A stretch of DNA of 6,407 bases from Pseudomonadota bacterium (GTDB lineage Bacteria; Pseudomonadota; Gammaproteobacteria; Burkholderiales; Burkholderiaceae_B), in NCBI GenBank assembly GCA_023432075.1, contig JAEYVD010000665.1, positions 1 to 6,407 on the forward strand. Reading direction: 5' to 3'. Positions 1-6,407 of the stretch are shown one piece after another. Position 1 is the first letter of the stretch, and each line of letters begins with the position of its first letter. The notes beneath the pieces are model-generated. The model ran no database searches. It saw nothing but the letters and a program-made list of their open reading frames with translations, and was not told where the DNA came from. The position numbers and the translations under genes are program-made.

Positions 1-291
1 CTTGGCCGACAGCACCAGCAGTTCTTCCGAGAACTCCGTGACCAGTTCGGACACGAACTCGCGTTCGGCCTTGGACAGGCCGATTTCCTTGTAGGCGTGG
101 TCAAAGCACAGCACCAGCTTGTATCGCAGCTGGTTGAGCTTGTCTTCGAGCGGGCGCAGCGTCTCGGTGTATTTGCGGTGGTAATCCGCCTCGATCGACT
201 GCCATTGCGCCAGCACGGCCCGTTCGGCCGTCAGTCGTTCCTGCAGGCGTTCGCATAATTCACGCGGACTTTCGAGGGATTTTTCGCTCAT
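1..291 (-). CDS. Hypothetical charged helical protein, N-terminal 97 residues only; possibly a J-domain cochaperone relative
   Basis: Reading the minus strand from the ATG at 291-289 gives 97 uninterrupted codons that run off the left edge, so the C-terminus is missing. The start is supported by an AGGAG Shine-Dalgarno sequence (CTCCT at 299-303 on the plus strand) 7 bases from the ATG. The protein begins MSEKSLESPRELCERLQ. It is rich in Glu, Lys, Arg and Leu, with no signal peptide or membrane segment, so it is probably cytoplasmic. Residues about 10-60 look like an amphipathic helix or coiled coil, and a second helical stretch around LSKAEREFVSELVTEF follows. A helical N-terminus like this recalls a family annotated in beta- and gammaproteobacteria as DnaJ-like proteins, in which the J domain comes later. 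No HPD motif is visible here, so that assignment is a guess from memory. The coding call is good; the function is unknown. The gene is divergent from mdtABC and shares its upstream region. Confidence 0.75.
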   Translation of the reverse strand, partial: MSEKSLESPRELCERLQERLTAERAVLAQWQSIEADYHRKYTETLRPLEDKLNQLRYKLVLCFDHAYKEIGLSKAEREFVSELVTEFSEELLVLSAK

Positions 292-361
292 GGACCCACT
301 CCTGTTGCAAACCGGGGTATTGAAAACAGCCGCCACTCTAAACGATACGCGCAAACCCTTC

Positions 362-404
362 TTGAATATCGGTGTCAATAACGCTAATCATTATTATTAA
401 TATA
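362..404 (+). promoter_or_regulatory. Probable promoter region of mdtABC (AT-rich island)
   Basis: This stretch is far richer in A and T than everything around it and lies 40-80 bases before the mdtA start, where a promoter is expected. One sigma-70-like pair is TTGAAT (362-367) and TAATCA (385-390) with a 17-base spacer. Another is GTGTCA (372-377) and TATTAA (395-400), also 17 bases apart. TAATAT (398-403) is a further possible -10 element. None is close to consensus at both hexamers, so the start of transcription cannot be fixed from sequence. The leader is probably only about 35-50 bases long. Confidence 0.5.
377..401 (+). promoter_or_regulatory. Candidate Fur box upstream of mdtA
   Basis: Positions 377-395 match the classical 19-base Fur consensus GATAATGATAATCATTATC at 15 of 19 positions by direct comparison. 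Read as hexamers, the site is AATAAC, GCTAAT, a central C at 389, then ATTATT and a weaker fourth unit ATTAAT (396-401), the array form common at Fur operators. The core TAAT-C-ATTA (385-393) is a perfect palindrome. The site ends 49 bases before the mdtA ATG and covers the likely promoter elements, so bound Fur would be expected to block transcription when iron is plentiful. The match is seen directly; Fur control is inferred. AT-rich promoter DNA can resemble this consensus by chance, which limits confidence. Confidence 0.55.
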
Positions 405-444
405 GAATCTCGGCTGTCCGCTATCCCCTTGCCTGGCAGCCCTG

Positions 445-1632
445 ATGTCCCTGCGCTTCCTTGCGGGCCCCACCCCCTCCCGCAAACGTCTGATCCTGTT
501 CGCGGCCGCCCTGGCGCTGGCCCTGCTGATTGGTGTGGCGCTCTGGCTGGCGGGCAACAAAGGCCCGGCCGCTCCTCCTGCCCCGAACTACGGAAAGCTC
601 CCCGTCGCGGTAAGCGTCTCCGCCGCGCGCGTCGGTCCGCTGCAGCGCGACCTGCACGCGCTGGGCACCATCACGCCGCTGGCGCAGGTGACCGTACGCA
701 GCCAGGTCGACGGCGAACTGGTCAAGCTGCACTATCGGGAAGGCCAGGCCGTCGCGCAGGGCCAGTTGCTGGCCCAGATCGACCCGCGTCCGTACCAGGC
801 CGCGCTGGCGTCTGCCGAAGGCGAGCTGGCGCAGACGCAGGCGCTGCTGGATAACGCCGAAGCGGACCTGCGGCGCTACCGCAAGCTGGCGCGACAGGAA
901 GCCGTGGCCGGCCAGCAGCTCGATACCGCCGAGGCCCAGGTAAGGGCCTACGCCGCGCAGCGTCAACGGAACCTGGCGCAAGTCGCAGAAGCCCAGCGCC
1001 TGCTCGGCCACACGCGCATCCTGGCGCCGCACGCCGGCCGCGTGGGATTGCGGCGCATCGATGCCGGCAACCACGTGCGTGCAACGGACGCGGACGGATT
1101 GACCACCGTGGTCCAGATGGCCCCCATCTCGGCCCTTTTCAGCATCTCGGAAACTCGCCTGCACATTCTGCGGCAGGCGCAGGCAAAGACACCCGTGCTG
1201 CGCGTGCAGGCCTGGGATGCCGACGAACGCCGGCTGCTTGCCGAAGGCACGCTTGAGGCGCTGGACAACCGCATCCAGGCGGCCAGCGGCACGGTGCGGC
1301 TGCGCGCCCGTTTCGACAATGCCGACGAATCGCTGTTTCCCAATCAGTTCGTGAATATCCGGCTGGCGGTGGTGCAGGAAGAGGACGTCGTGACCATTCC
1401 GGGCGCGGCCGTGCAATACGGTTCGGAAGGCGCGTTCGTGTTCGTCATCGGCAACGACAACCGCGCCACCCGCCGCGTGCTGACGCTGGGCCCGGCCAAC
1501 GCGGGCCGCATCGTGGTGCTGACGGGCGTGGCCGCTAACGAGCGCGTGGTCGTCGAAGGCGTGGACCGCCTGCACGATGGACGCGACGTGCAGGTCGTCG
1601 ACCCGCCAAGCGACGACAAGGAATCCGCATGA
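445..1632 (+). CDS. mdtA: MdtA-type periplasmic adaptor (membrane fusion protein) of an RND multidrug efflux pump
   Basis: This 395-residue protein is the adaptor that joins the inner-membrane MdtB/MdtC pump to an outer-membrane channel. A cytoplasmic start with basic residues is followed by one hydrophobic anchor at about 16-36. There is no cysteine anywhere, so it is not a lipoprotein. The first half of the lipoyl/barrel-sandwich domain is at about 80-114 ([18 protein letters not shown], then IDPRPYQ). An alpha-hairpin follows at about 115-188, the second lipoyl half at about 190-212 ([16 protein letters not shown]), a beta-barrel at about 220-310 ending in [11 protein letters not shown], and a membrane-proximal domain at about 312-385. 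Length and motifs agree closely with E. coli MdtA (about 415 residues) and Pseudomonas MuxA. The ATG at 445 is the only good start: the frame opens at 406 after a TAG, and the upstream alternatives are CTG codons. No clear Shine-Dalgarno sequence precedes it. The stop overlaps the mdtB start. A Fur-like site lies upstream. Confidence 0.93.
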   Translation: MSLRFLAGPTPSRKRLILFAAALALALLIGVALWLAGNKGPAAPPAPNYGKLPVAVSVSAARVGPLQRDLHALGTITPLAQVTVRSQVDGELVKLHYREGQAVAQGQLLAQIDPRPYQAALASAEGELAQTQALLDNAEADLRRYRKLARQEAVAGQQLDTAEAQVRAYAAQRQRNLAQVAEAQRLLGHTRILAPHAGRVGLRRIDAGNHVRATDADGLTTVVQMAPISALFSISETRLHILRQAQAKTPVLRVQAWDADERRLLAEGTLEALDNRIQAASGTVRLRARFDNADESLFPNQFVNIRLAVVQEEDVVTIPGAAVQYGSEGAFVFVIGNDNRATRRVLTLGPANAGRIVVLTGVAANERVVVEGVDRLHDGRDVQVVDPPSDDKESA

Positions 1633-4600
1633 GCCTGTCACGCCCCTTCATCCTGCGTCCGGTCGCGACGTCGTTCCTGATGATTGCCCTGCTGCTGTCG
1701 GGCATCCTGGCCTGGCGCATGCTGCCCGTGGCCGCTTTGCCGCAGGTCGACTATCCCATCATTCAAGTCACCACGCAGTACCCGGGCGCCAGCCCCAACG
1801 TGACGGCGCGAGCGGTTACCGCACCGCTGGAGCGACGCTTTGGGCAGATCCCCGGACTGAAGCAGATGTCGTCCACCAGCGGCAGCGGCATCTCGGTCAT
1901 CACGCTGCAGTTCGCGCTGGACGTGCCGCTGGGCGTGGCGGAACAGGAAGTGCAGGCCGCCATCAGCGCCAGCGATTCGCTGCTGCCGGGCGATCTGCCC
2001 ACCCCGCCCGTGTACCGCAAGGTCAACCCCGCCGACGTGCCGATCCTGACGCTGGCCGTAACGTCGGATTCGCTGCCCCTGCCCAAGGTCTACGATCTGG
2101 TGGACACGCGCATGACGCAGCGGCTGTCGCAGTTGTCGGGCGTGGGCATGGTCAGTCTGGCAGGCGGGCAGCGTCCGGCCGTGCGCGTGCAGGTCAATCC
2201 GATGGCGCTGGCCGCGCGCGGGCTGCAGCTCTCGGATGTGCAGGAGGCGATCGCCAAGGCCAATTCCAACCAGCCCAAGGGCAGCTTCGATGGTCCCGTG
2301 CGGTCCGTCATCATGGACGCCAATGACCAATTGCAGAGTGCCCAGGAATACCGCGAACTGATCGTCGCCTGGAAGAGCGGCGCGCCGGTGCGGTTGGGCC
2401 AGATCGCCACGGTGGAGGACGGCGCCGAAGACCGTTACCTGGCGGCGTGGGTTGGCAAGCAGCCTGCCGTGCTGGTGAACATCCAGCGCCAGCCCGGCGC
2501 CAACGTCATCGCGGTGGCCGACCAGGTCAAGGCGTTGCTGCCCCAGTTGACCGCCAGCCTGCCCGCCGCCGTGGAGGTGCGCATCCTGACCGACCGCACC
2601 GAGAGCATCCGCGCGTCCGTGCGCGGCGTGCAGTGGGAACTGGGATTCGCGGTGGGGCTTGTGGTGCTGGTGACGTTCCTGTTCCTGCGCAACCTGCCGG
2701 CTACGCTGATCCCCAGCCTGGCCGTGCCGCTATCGCTGATCGGCACCTTCGGCTTCATGTATCTGGCCGGCTTTTCCACCAACAACCTCACGCTGATGGC
2801 GCTGACGATCGGCGCAGGCTTCGTGGTGGACGACGCCATCGTCATGCTGGAGAACATCGCACGCTACCGGGAACAGGGGCACAGCCCGATGGCGGCCGCG
2901 CTCAAGGGTGCGGGGCAGATCGGCTTCACGCTCGTTTCGCTGACGCTGTCGCTGATCGCGGTGCTGATCCCGCTGCTGTTCATGGAAGACGTGGTGGGCC
3001 GGCTGTTCCGCGAATTCGCCATCACGCTGGCCGTGGCCATCCTGATATCGCTGGCCGTATCGCTGACCCTCACGCCCATGATGTGCGCCCGGCTGCTGCC
3101 GCCGCACGCGCCAACCAGGCCCGGGCTGCTGGATCGCCTGCAGGCGCGCTATGCCGGCTGGTTGGACATGACGCTGCGTCATCAGCGGCTGACGCTAATG
3201 GCGATGCTGGCGACCGTGGCGCTCACCGGGCTCTTGTATTTCGCGGTGCCGAAAGGCTTCTTCCCGATGCAGGACGGCGGGGTGCTGCAAGGCGTGACCC
3301 AGTCGTCGCAAAGCACCTCGTTCGACGCCATGTCGCGCCGCCAGCAAGCGGTGGCCGCCAGCCTGCTCGCGGATCCCGACGTCGCCACGCTGTCGTCCTT
3401 CATCGGCATCGACGGCATGAACGCCACGCTGAACACGGGGCGGCTTCTGATCAACCTGAAACCCTGGAACGAGCGCACGGCCCCGCTGGCGGACATCATG
3501 GCGCGGCTGGACGCGCGGGCGCGCGACGTGCACGGCATCTCGCTCTATCTGCAGCCTGTGCAGGAATTGAACATCGAGGATCGCGTCAGCCGCGGCCAGT
3601 ATCAGTTCAGCCTGACCTCGCCCGACAGCGCGTTGCTGTCGCGCTGGACCACCACGCTCATGCAGCGCCTGGCGCAAGCGCCCGAACTGGCCGACGTCTC
3701 GTCCGACCTGCAGGGCGGCGGGCGCCAGGCCTATCTGGAGGTCTCGCGCGATGCCGCCGCGCGCTTGGGCCTTACGATGGATGACGTGGCGCAGGCCTTG
3801 TACAACGCCTTCGGCCAGCGCCAGGTCGCCACTCTCTTCACGCAGTCAAACCAGTATCGCGTGGTGCTGGAGGTAGACCGCAAGATGGCGGCCAGCCCCG
3901 ACGCGCTGGAACGCATTCACCTGCAGACCGAAGCCGGACAGGCCATTCCGCTGTCTGCGCTGGCTACCGTCAGCGAGCGCGCCGTCCCGCTGGCCGTCAA
4001 TCACCTGTCGCAGTTCCCGGCGGTGAACCTGTCCTTCAATCTGCCGCCCGGCGGCTCCCTGGGTGACGCCATCGCCGCCATCGAGTCGGCGCGCCAGGAG
4101 ACCGGCATGCCGGAAAGCGTCGAGCTGCGGCTGCAGGGCGCGGCGTCCGCCTTTGAGGCGTCGCTGTCGAACACGTTGTGGCTGATGCTGGCCGCGGTGG
4201 TGACCATGTACCTGGTGCTGGGCATGCTGTACGAAAGCGCCATTCATCCCGTCACCATCCTGTCCACCCTGCCCTCGGCCACGGTGGGTGCGCTGCTGGC
4301 GTTGCTGCTGACCGGCCGGCCGCTGGACCTGATTGCGGTCATTGGCATCATCCTCTTGATCGGATTGGTCAAGAAGAACGGCATCATGATGGTCGACTTT
4401 GCGCTGGAGGCCGAGCGCACGCGCGGCCTGGCGCCGCAGGCCGCCATTCGCGAAGCCGCGCTGCTGCGCCTGCGCCCCATCCTGATGACGACGCTGGCCG
4501 CCCTGTTCGGCGCGTTGCCGCTGATGCTGGCGACGGGTTCGGGCGCTGAACTGCGCCAGCCGCTGGGCTGGGTCATGGTCGGCGGACTGCTGGTCAGCCA

Positions 4601-4709
4601 GGTGCTGACGCTGTTCACCACGCCCGCCGTGTACCTGTTCTTTCACCGCCTGGGCCACCTCCGCGCTCAAGCCGCGCCAGCGCCCAACGCCCAAGGCCCG
4701 GCGAAATGA
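1629..4709 (+). CDS. mdtB: MdtB-type RND multidrug efflux transporter subunit
   Basis: A complete 1026-residue inner-membrane drug/proton antiporter of the HAE-1 RND family, close in length to E. coli MdtB (about 1040). TM1 is at about 13-33, followed by the first periplasmic porter region to about 330 (PGASPNVT at 52-59, [12 protein letters not shown] near 127-138). TM2-TM6 lie at about 338-487, TM7 near 525-543, the second porter region at about 550-850, and TM8-TM12 at about 850-1012. The proton-relay aspartates are D401 and D402 in TM4 ([14 protein letters not shown]). The partner lysine is K916 in TM10 ([13 protein letters not shown]), equivalent to AcrB D407, D408 and K940. In E. coli, MdtB and MdtC form a mixed trimer reported as two MdtB to one MdtC, with differing roles in proton movement and drug binding. 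The ATG overlaps the mdtA stop as ATGA, with AAGGAA (1618-1623) 5 bases upstream, implying translational coupling. E453, in the TM5-TM6 loop, stands where relatives usually have glycine. Confidence 0.95.
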   Translation: MSLSRPFILRPVATSFLMIALLLSGILAWRMLPVAALPQVDYPIIQVTTQYPGASPNVTARAVTAPLERRFGQIPGLKQMSSTSGSGISVITLQFALDVPLGVAEQEVQAAISASDSLLPGDLPTPPVYRKVNPADVPILTLAVTSDSLPLPKVYDLVDTRMTQRLSQLSGVGMVSLAGGQRPAVRVQVNPMALAARGLQLSDVQEAIAKANSNQPKGSFDGPVRSVIMDANDQLQSAQEYRELIVAWKSGAPVRLGQIATVEDGAEDRYLAAWVGKQPAVLVNIQRQPGANVIAVADQVKALLPQLTASLPAAVEVRILTDRTESIRASVRGVQWELGFAVGLVVLVTFLFLRNLPATLIPSLAVPLSLIGTFGFMYLAGFSTNNLTLMALTIGAGFVVDDAIVMLENIARYREQGHSPMAAALKGAGQIGFTLVSLTLSLIAVLIPLLFMEDVVGRLFREFAITLAVAILISLAVSLTLTPMMCARLLPPHAPTRPGLLDRLQARYAGWLDMTLRHQRLTLMAMLATVALTGLLYFAVPKGFFPMQDGGVLQGVTQSSQSTSFDAMSRRQQAVAASLLADPDVATLSSFIGIDGMNATLNTGRLLINLKPWNERTAPLADIMARLDARARDVHGISLYLQPVQELNIEDRVSRGQYQFSLTSPDSALLSRWTTTLMQRLAQAPELADVSSDLQGGGRQAYLEVSRDAAARLGLTMDDVAQALYNAFGQRQVATLFTQSNQYRVVLEVDRKMAASPDALERIHLQTEAGQAIPLSALATVSERAVPLAVNHLSQFPAVNLSFNLPPGGSLGDAIAAIESARQETGMPESVELRLQGAASAFEASLSNTLWLMLAAVVTMYLVLGMLYESAIHPVTILSTLPSATVGALLALLLTGRPLDLIAVIGIILLIGLVKKNGIMMVDFALEAERTRGLAPQAAIREAALLRLRPILMTTLAALFGALPLMLATGSGAELRQPLGWVMVGGLLVSQVLTLFTTPAVYLFFHRLGHLRAQAAPAPNAQGPAK

Positions 4710-6407
4710 TCCGCGCGTTGCTGCACCGGCCGGTTGCCTGCATTTTCCTGGCGCTGGCGCTGACGCTGCTGGGCGCCGTGGCCTGGCGGCTCTTGCCGGT
4801 GGCGCCGCTGCCGCAGGTTGATTTTCCGACCATCGAAGTGCGAGCCGACCTGCCCGGCGCCAGTCCCGAAAGCATGGCCAGCACGGTCGCGGCCCCGCTG
4901 GAACGGGCGCTCGGCAGCATCGCCGGCGTCAGTTCCATGAGCTCGTCCAGCAATCAGGGCGCAACGCGCGTGCAGTTGCAGTTCGCCCTGGACCGCGACA
5001 TCGACGAGGCCGCACGCGACGTGCAGGCCGCGATCAACGCCGCGCGGGCCGAACTGCCGGCTGGCATGCCGGGCAATCCCAGCTATCGCAAGGTCAATCC
5101 GTCGCAGGCGCCCATCATGGCGCTGGCCCTCAGTTCCGCCACCCGGCCCGCCGGCCAGCTCTACGACCTGGGTTCCACCGTGCTGGCGCAAAAGCTCTCG
5201 CAGATCAGCGGCGTGGGCGAAGTCACGATGGGCGGAAGCTCGCTGCCCGCCGTGCGGGTCCAGGTGAACCCCAACGCGCTGGCGCACTACGGCGTGGCGC
5301 TGGACGACGTGCGCGAGGCCATTTCCAACGCGGCGCCGATGGGTCCGCAAGGCCAGCTGGATTCACCCGCGCGGCGCTGGGAAGTCGGCGCCCCCGAGCA
5401 GCCGCGCCGCGCGCAGGATTACGACAGCCTGATCGTGCGCTACCGGGACGGTGCGGTGATCCGGCTGTCGCAGGTGGCGCGCGTCAGCGATTCGGTCGAG
5501 AACCGCTACAGCAGCGGCTTTCACAACCGCAATCCGGCCGTGGTGCTGACCATCAGCCGGCAGCCCGGCTCGAACATCATCGAAACCATCGACGCCATCA
5601 ACCAGGCGCTGCCGGGCCTGCGCCTGCTAATGCCCGCCGACGTGGACCTGACCGTGGCGCTGGACCGCTCGCCCGGCATCAAGGCGACGCTGCGCGAAGC
5701 CCACGTCACCCTGGCGCTGGCCGCCGGGCTGGTCATCCTGGTGGTGTGGCTGTTCCTGGGCAACGCGCGCGCCGCCGCGATTCCCAGCGTGGCCATTCCC
5801 GTCTGCCTGATCGCCACCTTTGCCGTCATGTACGCATGGGGCTTTTCGCTGAACAACCTGTCGCTGATGGCGCTGATCGTGGCGGCTGGCCTGGTCGTGG
5901 ACGATGCCATCGTCGTGCTGGAGAACATCTCGCGCCATCTGGAGCGCGGGTTGACGCCCGTGAAAGCCGCCTTGCGCGGCGTGCGTGAAGTGGGTTTCAC
6001 CCTGGTGGCGATGACCGTGGCGCTGAGCGTGGTCTTCGTGTCGATCCTCTTCATGGGCGGGCTGGTGGAACGGCTGTTCCGCGAGTTCTCGATCACGCTG
6101 GTGGCTGCAACGGTGATTTCGCTGGTCGTTTCAGTGGCCATCATTCCGGCCCTGTGCGCGCGGTGGCTGCGACCCGTCAGCCCCCGCGCGGCCCGCCCAT
6201 CGCGCATGCAAGCGTTGTTTGCCCGCCTGCACGACTGGTATGGCGTGTCGCTGGCGCGCGTGCTTGGCCATGCACGCCTGACATTGCTGCTGCTGGCCGG
6301 CGTCGTGGGGCTGAACGTCTACCTGTACGTGCAGGCGCCCAAGGGCTTTCTGCCCGTGCAGGACACCGGGCAACTCATGGGCTTCGTGCGGGGCGACGAT
6401 GGATTTT
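4706..6407 (+). CDS. mdtC: MdtC-type RND multidrug efflux transporter subunit, 3' end outside the window
   Basis: The frame stays open from the ATG at 4706 to the right edge: 567 complete codons plus one base, about 55% of a normal MdtC (about 1025 residues). The ATG overlaps the mdtB stop as ATGA, with a weak AAGG (4693-4696) 9 bases before it. The protein starts [14 protein letters not shown], and [13 protein letters not shown] follows TM1. The motifs [32 protein letters not shown] and [14 protein letters not shown] then mark the first porter region and fit MdtC better than MdtB. TM4 carries the proton-relay pair D399 and D400 ([14 protein letters not shown]). TM5, TM6 and TM7 follow, then [11 protein letters not shown] opens the second porter region. 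The TM10 lysine and the C-terminus are not visible. It is a diverged paralogue of mdtB, and the two are expected to co-assemble in one heterotrimer. E455 stands at a usual glycine in the TM5-TM6 loop. Confidence 0.94.
   Translation, partial: MIRALLHRPVACIFLALALTLLGAVAWRLLPVAPLPQVDFPTIEVRADLPGASPESMASTVAAPLERALGSIAGVSSMSSSSNQGATRVQLQFALDRDIDEAARDVQAAINAARAELPAGMPGNPSYRKVNPSQAPIMALALSSATRPAGQLYDLGSTVLAQKLSQISGVGEVTMGGSSLPAVRVQVNPNALAHYGVALDDVREAISNAAPMGPQGQLDSPARRWEVGAPEQPRRAQDYDSLIVRYRDGAVIRLSQVARVSDSVENRYSSGFHNRNPAVVLTISRQPGSNIIETIDAINQALPGLRLLMPADVDLTVALDRSPGIKATLREAHVTLALAAGLVILVVWLFLGNARAAAIPSVAIPVCLIATFAVMYAWGFSLNNLSLMALIVAAGLVVDDAIVVLENISRHLERGLTPVKAALRGVREVGFTLVAMTVALSVVFVSILFMGGLVERLFREFSITLVAATVISLVVSVAIIPALCARWLRPVSPRAARPSRMQALFARLHDWYGVSLARVLGHARLTLLLLAGVVGLNVYLYVQAPKGFLPVQDTGQLMGFVRGDDGF

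Noticed and set aside
385..402. The small palindromes TAATCATTA (385-393) and TATTAATA (395-402) as a transcription terminator
   Set aside because: They are pure A/T stems without a G/C-rich hairpin or a following T run, and they sit at a promoter position. An operator explains them better.
372..854. A plus-strand open frame of 160 codons starting inside the Fur-like site
   Set aside because: Its first residues are only the translated AT-rich operator, and the rest is an out-of-frame, Arg/Pro/Ala-rich reading of mdtA with no ribosome binding site.
421..1641. A 406-codon minus-strand open frame opposite mdtA, and similar long minus-strand frames opposite mdtB (1638-2330, 3846-4694) and mdtC (4667-5350, 5521-6207)
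   Set aside because: Their translations are rich in Arg, His, Gln and Gly without recognisable domains, and they lie opposite well-supported genes. They are the usual antisense by-products of high-GC codon bias.
1629..6407. MdtB and MdtC as heavy-metal (CusA-type) RND pumps
   Set aside because: Both have the paired aspartates of HAE-1 drug transporters in TM4, MdtB has the KKN lysine in TM10, and the adaptor lacks metal-binding His/Met/Cys clusters. The motifs match MdtB and MdtC throughout.
1629..6407. mdtB and mdtC as a recent tandem duplication or repeat
   Set aside because: The two proteins share RND motifs but differ at most other positions, and each resembles its own E. coli counterpart. 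The duplication is ancient and family-wide, not a local event.
1..6407. A previously undescribed system, CRISPR array, RNA gene or mobile element
   Set aside because: No spaced direct repeats, tRNA or rRNA signatures, transposase motifs or terminal inverted repeats were seen. The coding content is a conventional RND efflux operon.

Overview
The window looks like chromosomal DNA from a high-GC betaproteobacterium. The strong G/C preference at third codon positions and the character of the proteins suggest Burkholderiales, possibly the Achromobacter/Bordetella (Alcaligenaceae) group. That placement is inferred from composition and remembered protein families; no database search was run.

Layout: positions 1-291 hold the start of a minus-strand gene that leaves the window on the left, a small charged helical protein perhaps related to J-domain cochaperones. 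A 153-base divergent intergenic region (292-444) follows. Its right half contains a sharply AT-rich island with a good match to the Fur box. Then come three tightly packed plus-strand genes: mdtA (445-1632), mdtB (1629-4709) and mdtC (4706 to beyond the right edge). Each junction is a 4-base ATGA overlap.

The three genes encode a tripartite multidrug efflux system of the MdtABC (E. coli) / MuxABC (Pseudomonas) type. MdtA is the periplasmic adaptor anchored in the inner membrane. MdtB and MdtC are two different RND pump subunits that, in characterised relatives, assemble into one mixed trimer. Both pumps keep the paired aspartates of the proton relay in TM4, and the matching lysine is visible in MdtB. 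An outer-membrane channel gene would be expected after mdtC but lies outside the window.

The most interesting point is regulatory. In E. coli this operon is known mainly as a target of the BaeSR envelope-stress system. Here the only recognisable operator is a Fur-like site (15 of 19 consensus positions) placed over the probable mdtA promoter. This suggests iron-repressed expression and a possible role in siderophore export. No tRNA, rRNA, CRISPR array, insertion sequence or clear terminator was seen, and the coding part of the window is otherwise conventional.
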